From an uncultured Acidimicrobiales bacterium (GTDB taxonomy: Bacteria > Actinomycetota > Acidimicrobiia > Acidimicrobiales > CATQHL01), in NCBI GenBank assembly GCA_958295925.1, contig CATQHL010000001.1, forward strand, positions 691,931 through 755,930: a stretch of 64,000 nt of DNA, given 5' to 3'. The position numbers and the translations under genes are program-made. Positions 36,100-48,250 of the stretch are shown piece after piece; position 1 is the stretch's first letter, and the number at the start of each line of letters is the position of its first letter. The notes beneath the pieces were generated by a model that was not told the origin of the DNA, ran no database searches, and was given only the letters and a program-made list of their open reading frames with translations.

Positions 36100-36929
36100 T
36101 TCTAAGCAAAGTTCATGATGCACTCCAAAGCACTTTACCGGAATTATTCGATTGCGCTCAACCATCGAATAATGACGTTCGTATTCGCACTCCATTACTG
36201 TACCCCGACGGTGGTCTCATCGAAGTATTTGTGTACGAGCAAGCTGGACAACTAGCTGTAACAGACTACGGAGAAGCTCTTGGGTGGCTTAGCCTGCAAT
36301 CTACCTCCAAAATTAGAAGTCCAAAACGAACAAATCTAATAAACGATATCTGCATGACCTTGGGAATTAGGATTGAGAATGGACAATTGCAGCTTACCTG
36401 CAATCACATTGCAGAACTGGGAGAAGCGGTCCATCGTCTTGCGCAAGCCATTGTACGCGTGTCCGACATTTACTTCACATTCAGCCAACCAATAGAATTT
36501 GCACATACAACTGTCGTTCAGCATCCCGATACCGCCAAAATGGAAGTCAAAGAGTGGTTAGATGCAATGTCATTCAGTTTTTTGGAAGAAGTCAAGCATA
36601 CCGGAAGATCGGGCATAACTTGGACTATAGACTATGAGATCGAGACGGCAGACTTAAATCACCTAGTGTTCTATCTTCACAGCAGCACTCGTGAAAACGC
36701 CATGCATCGTCGTCATCAAGTTTTTGCTGGATGTTCCGATCTACGCAGTAATGGCGCCCAATCTCTTCCAAACATTTACGCTAAACAACTGATTACGCTT
36801 TTTGATGATGCAAACAATATCTGGAATTCTGAAGACTATGAACTCATGAAACCGGTCTCCTCACCAGTCAGTTTATCTGATAAATGCAAACTTGAAAGCG
36901 TTCTTAGGCCACGTGCAGTTTCATGTTGA
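36096..36929 (+). CDS. DUF1828/DUF1829-like protein
   Basis: 277 residues. The N-terminal 90 residues (IRTPLLYPDGGLIEVFVYEQ, QLAVTDYGEALGWL) fit the DUF1828 pattern, and the C-terminal part from about 145 (KMEVKEWLDAMSFSFLEEVK) fits the DUF1829 type of partner domain. Biochemical activity is unknown; such proteins occur in phage and defence-associated neighbourhoods. The start overlaps the preceding stop. Low-GC composition matches its neighbour and contrasts with the chromosome. No transmembrane segment is evident. Confidence 0.65.
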   Translation: MILSKVHDALQSTLPELFDCAQPSNNDVRIRTPLLYPDGGLIEVFVYEQAGQLAVTDYGEALGWLSLQSTSKIRSPKRTNLINDICMTLGIRIENGQLQLTCNHIAELGEAVHRLAQAIVRVSDIYFTFSQPIEFAHTTVVQHPDTAKMEVKEWLDAMSFSFLEEVKHTGRSGITWTIDYEIETADLNHLVFYLHSSTRENAMHRRHQVFAGCSDLRSNGAQSLPNIYAKQLITLFDDANNIWNSEDYELMKPVSSPVSLSDKCKLESVLRPRAVSC

Positions 36930-37119
36930 TGGCACTTTTCTGAGCAATTGCCAGGTCGCATGATTCAATTAACAATGCTACTTTCCCGAACTAGACAAAA
37001 TGAGAGTTGTGCGCCAAAACCAAAGTCCTAAAGCCAACAAATCCTGATCCAGACAAGTAACCGTCCACTATCCACATCCCCTGCACAGCAAAGAACCTTC
37101 GAGCAACAGGAGCACCCCA

Positions 37120-37639
37120 TTGACCGCAATTCGCGAAGCTGAAGTCGAGAAAGTTGCCCTGGACCTGCTCGAGCAGTTGGGGGGGCAGACGGCTCTCGGC
37201 GCGGACATCTCCCATGGCGGCTCCGCGCCTGAACGGGACGACTACAGCCAAGTGATTCTAGATGAGAGGCTGAGGGACACCCTAGGGCGGCTCAATCCGC
37301 ACCTGCCGAAGGAAGCACTTGACGACGCCGCCCGAAAGCTGACTGGACCAGAAGGCTCTTTTCTCGAATACCGCAACAGAGAGTTCCACCGAATGCTTAT
37401 TGAAGGCGTGACCGTGGAATACAGCCCACTAGGCAGCCTTGTTCTTCCCTGAGGAGCGTGGAGACCAGCACCCTCTGTTGTCGGAGCGTCGCAACATAGT
37501 GGTAATCGCAGACGAGGCGAACCGCAGTCAATACGACTTCATCGACGGATACGCAAGGCACATGCGCGACGCCGGGATGAAAAGCGGTATGATCCCGCCA
37601 GGTTGGAAGCAAAGATCTCCACCAATCTTAAGCTCTTGA
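37120..37639 (+). pseudogene. hsdR: Type I restriction endonuclease subunit HsdR, deleted remnant
   Basis: The first part (37120-37452, TTG start) matches the HsdR N-terminus: ALGADISHGGSAPERDDYSQ, LNPHLPKEALDDAARKLTGP and FHRMLIEGVTVEY. At about 37435 it jumps, in another frame, to [20 protein letters not shown] then [20 protein letters not shown], the motor-domain Walker B region of HsdR, and ends soon after. Roughly 150-200 residues between the parts and the whole C-terminal half are missing. The motor motif DEAH reads DEAN. No function is expected. Confidence 0.85.
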
Positions 37640-37741
37640 AGTTTGAGTTAGTGATTGAATCAAACAAATCAAGCTAGACGGTCACCAATCCTTCAATTGA
37701 ATGGCAATTAAACTAGAAACACTGTCTACTGAAAGGTTCTT

Positions 37742-38857
37742 ATGCCACCGGTTCACTACCACGAAGGACGCTTCCCACCCGACGAACGACTAGACTGGTC
37801 AAAGCTAGTCCCGCTTATCGGCCCTGCAGCGGCTGCGCTCGCTCGCTACGATGGCCTCTTGTCGACAATACCAAACCCTGCACTGCTGCTTTCTCCGCTA
37901 ACCACCCAGGAAGCAGTTCTGTCTTCACGAATCGAAGGCACTCAGGCCAGCTTGAGCGAAGTCCTGGAATTCGAAGCAGGCAAGGAGGCAAAGTCTGCAA
38001 GCCATCGCGATGACATCAACGAGATAATAAACTATCGAAGGGCAATGTCGCACGCAGAAAAGCTTTTAGGAGAGCTTCCCCTCTGCGAAAGAGTTGTGCT
38101 TGAGACACACAAAATCCTACTCCCCGGTGTGAGAGGACGAGATAAGTCACCAGGAGAATTCCGCAAAAAGCAAAACTGGATCGGAATTCCAGGTAGTTCT
38201 ATTGAGACCGCAAGATTTGTGCCCATAGCTCACGAAAAGTTACCTAAAGCCATGACTATTCTGGAACAATACTTTTACACAAACATCCCAGATCGCCTTG
38301 TCCAATTAGCAATAATCCACGCCGAATTTGAAGCAATTCACCCATTCCTCGATGGCAACGGACGATTAGGACGCATGCTTGTTCCACTATTTCTTTGGCA
38401 ACACAATCTTATTCAGCAGCCTATGTTCTATATCAGTGCGTTCTTCGAAGCACACCGAGACTCTTACAACGATGGTTTGCTGTCTGTCTCGCGAGACGAT
38501 AACTGGACCGGTTGGTGTTGCTATTTCTTGGAAGCAATTCAATCTCAGGCAGAGGAAAACAGTAACAAAGCAAAGAGGATACTTTCTCTTTATGAAGAAA
38601 TGAAACTACAGATTTCTGAAGCTACACGTTCACGCTATGCCATTCAAGCTTTGGATGAGATTTTCAGCAGTCCGATATTTAGAAGTACAGACTTCGTAGA
38701 AAAAACAAGTATACCGAAACCGACTGCACTCCGAATTTTGGACAGGTTGAGCAATAGTGGAATCCTTAAAACTCTTCGTGAAGGTTCTGGACGCCAACCA
38801 ACGTTGTATGTTTTCCCTGATGTCTTGAACATCACCGAGGGGAAAATCGTTTTCTAA
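37742..38857 (+). CDS. Fic-family AMP transferase with N-terminal self-inhibitory helix
   Basis: A 371-residue class II Fic protein. The inhibitory motif (S/T)xxxE(G/N) is visible as SSRIEGTQ near residue 60, and the catalytic loop is HPFLDGNGRLGRM near residue 200. The C-terminal 80 residues (FRSTDFVEKTSIPKPTALRI, LSNSGILKTLREGSGRQPT) look like a winged helix-turn-helix. Fic enzymes attach AMP or other nucleotide moieties to target proteins. Both key motifs are complete, so it is probably functional, unlike its type I RM neighbours. It lies just inside the second repeat array. Fic genes are often found in or next to type I RM operons. Confidence 0.92.
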   Translation: MPPVHYHEGRFPPDERLDWSKLVPLIGPAAAALARYDGLLSTIPNPALLLSPLTTQEAVLSSRIEGTQASLSEVLEFEAGKEAKSASHRDDINEIINYRRAMSHAEKLLGELPLCERVVLETHKILLPGVRGRDKSPGEFRKKQNWIGIPGSSIETARFVPIAHEKLPKAMTILEQYFYTNIPDRLVQLAIIHAEFEAIHPFLDGNGRLGRMLVPLFLWQHNLIQQPMFYISAFFEAHRDSYNDGLLSVSRDDNWTGWCCYFLEAIQSQAEENSNKAKRILSLYEEMKLQISEATRSRYAIQALDEIFSSPIFRSTDFVEKTSIPKPTALRILDRLSNSGILKTLREGSGRQPTLYVFPDVLNITEGKIVF

Positions 38858-38905
38858 TTCCACAAAGTGAATAGCAGGGTCTTTGTATATCATTTTTCTG
38901 CCTAA

Positions 38906-39085
38906 AATGAGACACAAGCTAGCTTTGCGCAACAAAATGAGACACAAAATCCGTAGCGTCTCACGAAACGTCTAAAATGAGACACAAGCCAGCTTTGCGC
39001 AACAAAATGAGACACAAAATCCGTAGCGTCTCACGAAACGTCTAAAATGAGACACAAATCAGCTTCCCGGGCATCCCATAGACGC
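38906..39085 (+). repeat. 70-bp-period repeat array, copy B
   Basis: Two full 70-bp units, each a 30-bp element (38906, 38976) plus a 40-bp element (38936, 39006), then a partial unit at 39046 whose sequence (GAGACACAAATCAG, then CATAGACGCC) matches the end of copy A. The two 40-mers are identical. There is no gene from 38858 to 39353 that I can support; after the array the segment has only a short minus-strand ORF. Confidence 0.85.
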
Positions 39086-39110
39086 CTGTGCTTGAGTCGC
39101 CGGCAACCGT

Positions 39111-39293
39111 CTAGCTGACCGAATCCCATATTGCGAAGTCTTCCGCTGCGTCGCCAAGTTCGGCAATACCACGGCTGATGCCCACGAACGCTGACTTTTC
39201 CACCTCGACAACCGCAAAAGTACCGCCCACGACTGCGGTGAGCGATTTGCTGAATCCACTTTGAAGCTCCTGCCCTCCCCTTAGGAAACGCAA
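39111..39293 (-). pseudogene. Possible small protein or gene remnant
   Basis: A 60-residue minus-strand frame whose composition looks coding: SGFSKSLTAVVGGTFAVVEV and SAFVGISRGIAELGDAAED. I do not recognise it. The only starts are TTG at 39293 or an internal GTG, and it abuts repeat copy B, so it is more likely the end of a lost gene than an intact one. Confidence 0.25.
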
Positions 39294-39353
39294 GGGTGCT
39301 TCTAGAAGCGACTAAAGAGTCGAGTAACGACTGAGCGGCTGCGCCTGATTCCC

Positions 39354-39863
39354 GTGAACCAGGAACAGAGTAGCGTACCTGAGGAGTTGTTTATCGAAGT
39401 AGTGGAGTTAGAGCGACAATTTGATGCTAAAGTGGCATCGATGGTTGATTACTCGAGGTTCAGGTTATCGCTCAAACGCTTAATCGAACAGTACGAAAAC
39501 TATCGCTCTTCTCAACCTTCCACCTCTCAACTAACGCAGGAAGCAATAGCGGAGTCGGTTATTCACCGATTTGAAGTTTGTTACGACACCTTGTGGAAGA
39601 CTTTGAAACGCTACCTGAGAGAGTCATTGGGTATACCTGAACTACCAAACAGTCCTAAGCCTATCTTCAGACTGTGCTATGAAAACGAGGTGTTCGACCG
39701 CACCAGTAACAACTGGATGGATTACGCTCAGGTACGCATCAACACTTCGCATGATTATAGCCTTGAGAAAGCGACGAGCGCCTTGAAACTGATTGAAGGA
39801 TTCATTGAAGATTCAATCATCCTCTTCGAATCGATCAGCGGAGAAACATGGAAAAACCAGTAA
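39354..39863 (+). CDS. HI0074-like HEPN protein (nucleotidyltransferase substrate-binding)
   Basis: A 169-residue helical protein starting with GTG. The segment SVIHRFEVCYDTLWKTLKRY and the following PKPIFRLCYENEVF match the HI0074/HEPN substrate-binding family, partners of minimal nucleotidyltransferases. Its 3' end overlaps the next gene by 16 bp. Such HEPN/MNT pairs act as toxin-antitoxin modules, with the MNT partner modifying the HEPN protein in studied cases. The HEPN RNase motif Rx4-6H is not clear here, which is common in the HI0074 branch. Confidence 0.8.
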   Translation: MNQEQSSVPEELFIEVVELERQFDAKVASMVDYSRFRLSLKRLIEQYENYRSSQPSTSQLTQEAIAESVIHRFEVCYDTLWKTLKRYLRESLGIPELPNSPKPIFRLCYENEVFDRTSNNWMDYAQVRINTSHDYSLEKATSALKLIEGFIEDSIILFESISGETWKNQ

Positions 39864-40228
39864 ACCTTGACCTAGAGGCCGACCACCTGAAGGTCATACT
39901 CGAACTGATCAAGTCGCACATTCCCAACACCACTGTCTGGGCGTACGGATCACGTATTACCGGAAGGGCCCGAAGATATTCAGATCTGGATTTAGTGGCT
40001 TTTTCCAGCTCAAATCAGTCAAGACAGATTGCTAACCTCAAAGAAGCATTCGAAGAAAGCTGCCTGCCATTTCGAGTAGAACTTCTTGTTTGGGACGACA
40101 TTCCCAATAGCTTTCACAGGGAAATACTAAGCTATTATGTTGAACTAATTTCACGGTGTGATGAGATCTCCGATGATCCACAAGTCAATAACATGGCTAG
40201 CAGCAGGCAATCTAGTAAACTAGAATAG
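39848..40228 (+). CDS. Minimal nucleotidyltransferase (MNT) partner
   Basis: 126 residues with the pol-beta-type signature YGSRITGRARRYSDLDLVAF, giving GS...DLD metal ligands, and a third acidic position in FRVELLVWDD. The start ATG lies inside the end of the HEPN gene, which indicates coupling. In characterised pairs this protein is the antitoxin. The last 20 residues are polar and poorly conserved. It converges on the PLD-SNF2 helicase gene with 9 bp between stops. Confidence 0.85.
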   Translation: MEKPVNLDLEADHLKVILELIKSHIPNTTVWAYGSRITGRARRYSDLDLVAFSSSNQSRQIANLKEAFEESCLPFRVELLVWDDIPNSFHREILSYYVELISRCDEISDDPQVNNMASSRQSSKLE

Positions 40229-40237
40229 CATCCCTCG

Positions 40238-43200
40238 TCAGGTACGTGCCAGCCAGCATATCAAGTGCACGTCGTCGGTAGTTATTTCAGGTAGCGGCAC
40301 AGGCGAGTTGTAGGGTTCAAGGCCGAGTTCCTTGATGACACCAAGAACTGCAACGACTTGTTCATCCGGCTTTTCACTGCTTCTCAAGGCTGCACGGACG
40401 GCACGTTTGACGAGTTCAGGACGAGGTGCCTGCAGAGAGTCCATGGCGCTATCGACCTCATCCTGCGTTAGTTCGGAGGGCGGGTGCGTGCGGACAAGAT
40501 CAGCGGCACGTCGGAGCACAGAGGCTATGGAGGGTTGAAGATTGGCTGGATCGGCGTTGTGGTTCCAAGTATCCGTAATATGGGCTCTGGCGATTTCCCA
40601 AGCCTCGAAGGCTCTCCGCTGGGTGTCTTCGTCTAGCAATCTGGGGGTGTCGGGGCCGTCGGGTGGTTGGGCAAGGTCTAGGCAAGCAAGGGTGGCCTTA
40701 ACGATCCGATGCTTCCCCTGGGCTGTGGCTTCGACATATCGGAACAGAGGCTGCTCACGATCAGCAACCCGGGCGCAAAACACGTAACCGGGCCTATCAC
40801 CGAACGGCAAGGTGGCCATCCCAGAACCCGACCCCCAAGCCAGGCGATTGATGTCGGCGGCGAGGTTGGAGTCCTGGATGGCTTGGCGCAAAACCTGCCG
40901 GTACTCCTCGCCTGAGAGGGCGCCGGATCGCGTACCACCTCGCTCGAACAGGTCGGCCTCCTCTCGACGCAGCCGATCTATTTCTTCACGACTCTCGGTG
41001 AAATCCCTGTCGACGCCGATTTGGTCGGGCAGAACTTTTCCGACCCCGACCGTGGCAGCAGCCTGGATGAGTTTGCTGCGGAGCCTTTTTTTCAAACCCA
41101 GCATGTCGTCGAGGCGGGAGTCGGGAAACACGCAGTGGACAAACACCTCTCCGTGGGACGAACCGATCCTGTCGATGCGCCCATGGCGCTGAACCAACCG
41201 CATCGGGTTCCAGGGAAGGTCGTAGTTGATGATGTGCTTGGCTTGTTGCAGATTTACACCCTCAGCAAGGACATCGGTAGAGATAAGGATGTCGTAGAGG
41301 TCCTCGGCGAACTCGGAGGGCGCCTGGGTGGTCACCGGAGCAAATCCCCACAAAACCGCAGGACGCTCGCCCGTTCTCCAGGTAGCTATCCGGTGTCGGT
41401 AGTCGGCGAGTCGTGGGTCGGTCTCAATCACATCCTTCAGATGTCGAGTGATCCAGTCGACTGTGTCGGCAAAGTAGCTGAATATAAGCGTCTTTCTCCG
41501 ATTGCGGGTGTCAGCCTCGCCTATGCCCGAAGCCCGTGCGTCCGATGCGATACGAGCCAACTCATCTACCAGCGCATCCAAATTAGGATCATCGGTGCGG
41601 CTAACTGTGCGGGCCTTGGCCGCCCAGGACGCGAGCAGGTCTCGGTCGGCTTCCACATCGGCAATCAATCGTTCACAGTCGTAGACACTTGCTGGCTCAA
41701 GACCGCTGGAATGGTGATCGAAATACTTGGCTACCTCTTCGATTTCGTCGCTGTCGGTGGCGAACCAGTCCGCCAACTCTTCGCCTGCAGCGATCCAGCC
41801 TGTCTCAACAAGGGCGCAGAACTGCTCGCAGTCATCAGACATTCTTTGACAGGTTTTGGAGAAGGCATGCGGCGACGATTCGAAGCGCTTTAACAGCATC
41901 GACCGCAGCAGCCCGGCTAACTGCGTTTCGTAGGCCTCGGTCTGCCCGTCGAGCCGGTAGCTCGACGGCTTGTAGCGGGCTAAGAGCAGCACCTGGGCAG
42001 AACTATTGTCCGTATCAAGGGCTGCCTCGATTTCGTCAAAGAAACCGGGAAGGATGCTGTCAATGTCGTAGGCGACCCTGCGGACTCTCGGGGAAGGGAA
42101 ACTGATAGGGGTGTCCCTCCCGTCGATTGTGAGACTGTCGTTGGGATAGAACCGCTTGACGAATGATCTGGTGCGTCGCACGGCGGTGGCATCGATCACG
42201 TCGAAGAGGTGTTCCGGAGTCAAAGCTTCAGGGTCCATCGCCATGGCAGAGGCGAAGCGTTCGCGCAGAGAGGTAATTCCCGCCTCGGCCAGCACGGCGT
42301 CGTTGTTGAGAAAGTAGCTGAGCAGCCAGTACAGGTCCCACAGGGTGTTGTTGACCGGAGTGGCTGTTACCAGCACCAATTTCTTGGCCGGGCTGCCAAC
42401 GAGCAGGCGGCGCAGCGCCCTGGCTCGCTGAGTGGCAGGGTTGCGCAGGTTGTGTGCCTCGTCCACGACCACCAAGGCGTAGTCGTTGATGGCCGCCTCC
42501 AATTTGGCGACCCCTGCGTTGCGCTCAGTCGGGTTCAGTCGCCCGTCAGCGGAAAGATCGTCGAACGAAACCAACTCGAACGGCAAATTGCGAACTCTGC
42601 GGAAAGCCTTCCAAGGCCCGTCACGCAATGTTGCCGGCGCCACCACCAGCACCCGCTGGCGACGATCAAGGGCCGCTTCACGAATCAGTTCGCCAGCAAG
42701 GTACGTTTTGCCCAAACCCACCTCGTCGGCTACCAGCACCCCGTTGTGGCGTTCGAGTATCCGACGAGCCCTCCACAAGCCGTCGGCCTGAAACGTGGTC
42801 AGCCGGATCGTCGGATCGCCTGAGTCCGCCGCCTCGGCAGCGATTTCAGGGCCGTAGAACTCCATGAGCATCCGCAGAAAAATCAGCCACGGTGGATGGG
42901 GCTCGAATCGGCTCTCGAAGAACCCTGAAAGGTCGTAGGGCGCCGCCTCGCCCCAGAGTTCGTCGAACCACTCCTGCACCTGTCCGACCGTGTGCGGGTG
43001 GTAGTTGCCGAGATTCAACTCAACGTTTGTGCTCAACCCTGCCTGGGTGAAGTTCGACGATCCTGCCACGACGCCGTGGCCGTGACTGCCGACGATGAAT
43101 GCCTTGCCGTGCAGAAAACGATTCTCCAACCGGCGCACCTCCACCCTTCCTGACCGCAGCCAAGCAAGCAGCCGCATTGCCGACGCATCAGCATCAACTG

Positions 43201-43555
43201 TGAATCCCAACAGATCACGGTCCATTGACAGATCGTCCTGCTGTATCTTCAGTGCCTGCCCCAGCCTTGCGCGCGCAGCCCGTTCCGGTGACTTCGGTTC
43301 GTCGCCGAGACGGCGGAGCCTTTGCTCGGGTGGCGACGGCTCGGCGCCCAGCAACATTCGCACTCGATCGACCCGATCTAAGGCGTCAGCAATCAGTGCA
43401 TATCCCCCCTCGTTGAAATAAGCCGTAGAGATGTCAAGGCGCGTCTCACCCAAAGCACCTGTAGCTGCTGCCGCGTACTCAACGAAGCGTTTAACAGCCT
43501 CCCCAACCGAGTCGCCGGCTCGATTCGTGGCAATCTCAGGCTTGGTGCTGATCAC
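40238..43555 (-). CDS. PLD-nuclease/SNF2 helicase of a two-gene defence-like system
   Basis: 1105 residues. The N-terminal 200 residues are phospholipase D-like, with HGKAFIVG (HxK at 149/151) and AGSSNFTQAGL at 165-175. A single HKD motif is present, so two chains are needed for a usual PLD site. A SNF2/Rad54-type motor follows: LVADEVGLGKTYLAGEL (near 275-290), VVVDEAHNLRNP, LVTATPVNNTLWDLYWLL, ISTDVLAEGVNLQQAKHII and RLVQRHGRIDRIGS. The C-terminal 200 residues are not recognised. It follows the large DNA methylase by 33 bp on the same strand. PLD and SNF2 modules with an adenine methylase recall DISARM and related restriction systems, but drmA, drmB and the BREX core genes are absent. Confidence 0.88.
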   Translation of the reverse strand: MISTKPEIATNRAGDSVGEAVKRFVEYAAAATGALGETRLDISTAYFNEGGYALIADALDRVDRVRMLLGAEPSPPEQRLRRLGDEPKSPERAARARLGQALKIQQDDLSMDRDLLGFTVDADASAMRLLAWLRSGRVEVRRLENRFLHGKAFIVGSHGHGVVAGSSNFTQAGLSTNVELNLGNYHPHTVGQVQEWFDELWGEAAPYDLSGFFESRFEPHPPWLIFLRMLMEFYGPEIAAEAADSGDPTIRLTTFQADGLWRARRILERHNGVLVADEVGLGKTYLAGELIREAALDRRQRVLVVAPATLRDGPWKAFRRVRNLPFELVSFDDLSADGRLNPTERNAGVAKLEAAINDYALVVVDEAHNLRNPATQRARALRRLLVGSPAKKLVLVTATPVNNTLWDLYWLLSYFLNNDAVLAEAGITSLRERFASAMAMDPEALTPEHLFDVIDATAVRRTRSFVKRFYPNDSLTIDGRDTPISFPSPRVRRVAYDIDSILPGFFDEIEAALDTDNSSAQVLLLARYKPSSYRLDGQTEAYETQLAGLLRSMLLKRFESSPHAFSKTCQRMSDDCEQFCALVETGWIAAGEELADWFATDSDEIEEVAKYFDHHSSGLEPASVYDCERLIADVEADRDLLASWAAKARTVSRTDDPNLDALVDELARIASDARASGIGEADTRNRRKTLIFSYFADTVDWITRHLKDVIETDPRLADYRHRIATWRTGERPAVLWGFAPVTTQAPSEFAEDLYDILISTDVLAEGVNLQQAKHIINYDLPWNPMRLVQRHGRIDRIGSSHGEVFVHCVFPDSRLDDMLGLKKRLRSKLIQAAATVGVGKVLPDQIGVDRDFTESREEIDRLRREEADLFERGGTRSGALSGEEYRQVLRQAIQDSNLAADINRLAWGSGSGMATLPFGDRPGYVFCARVADREQPLFRYVEATAQGKHRIVKATLACLDLAQPPDGPDTPRLLDEDTQRRAFEAWEIARAHITDTWNHNADPANLQPSIASVLRRAADLVRTHPPSELTQDEVDSAMDSLQAPRPELVKRAVRAALRSSEKPDEQVVAVLGVIKELGLEPYNSPVPLPEITTDDVHLICWLART

Positions 43556-43588
43556 TGCTTATCAGGGTTGTTGATCGGGCGAATGAGG

Positions 43589-47819
<4,231 letters not shown>

Positions 47820-47874
47820 AACGGCCTCAACAATAGTCTGACCGAGTGACCTTAATAAGACAGAGCGTACGAGC

Positions 47875-47902
47875 GTTAGGGCACGCTGCAGCGTGCCCTA
47901 AC
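47875..47902. promoter_or_regulatory. 28-bp perfect palindrome upstream of the methylase gene
   Basis: GTTAGGGCACGCTG is followed directly by its own reverse complement, centred about 70 bp upstream of the methylase start. It is not followed by a T-run in either direction, so an operator for a dimeric regulator fits better than a terminator. The remaining gap (47820-48040) is AT-rich and otherwise empty. Confidence 0.55.
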
Positions 47903-48043
47903 TCCCAGCCACCGAAGCAACTGGGGAGTTCTCCTCAGTGAGGTGTCATAATTATATACCGCCTCTGCGACAATTGCAAACACTGCCTAGCGCTTCATCC
48001 GGAAAACTGCTGAACTCGGATAACATCTACGTTAGATGTTTAA

Positions 48044-48250
48044 TTGGTAGTAATTCCTCCAACAAATGCAAAGAAGCTACTCAAAATTGAGAAACTAGTA
48101 GAAAAAAGATCAGATGTTAATCTCGCAACTCGTTTACTCTTAGACTCATTCAACAAGCCCAGAGATGTAGCAGTGATTATCAGCAACGACCCGGATTTTG
48201 CTGAGGCAATGCGGCAATTGCGATCTCTGTCAACCGCTTTTTACACCGAT
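48044..48250 (+). pseudogene. NYN-domain (LabA/DUF88-like) remnant
   Basis: A low-GC frame encodes LVEKRSDVNLATRLLLDSF and RDVAVIISNDPDFAEAMRQL, the central and C-terminal part of a NYN ribonuclease-like domain; the N-terminal Asp-bearing strand is missing. From about 48250 the frame enters the antisense of the helicase-nuclease gene, so the native end is lost. It reads as a truncated relic. Confidence 0.6.

Noticed and set aside
34086..39085. CRISPR-like look of the two repeat arrays
   Set aside because: The units alternate 30 and 40 bp with repeated content throughout; there are no unique spacers of uniform size and no cas genes.
33600..40230. Prophage or insertion sequence in the accessory region
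   Set aside because: No integrase, transposase, capsid, tail or terminase gene is recognisable on either strand.
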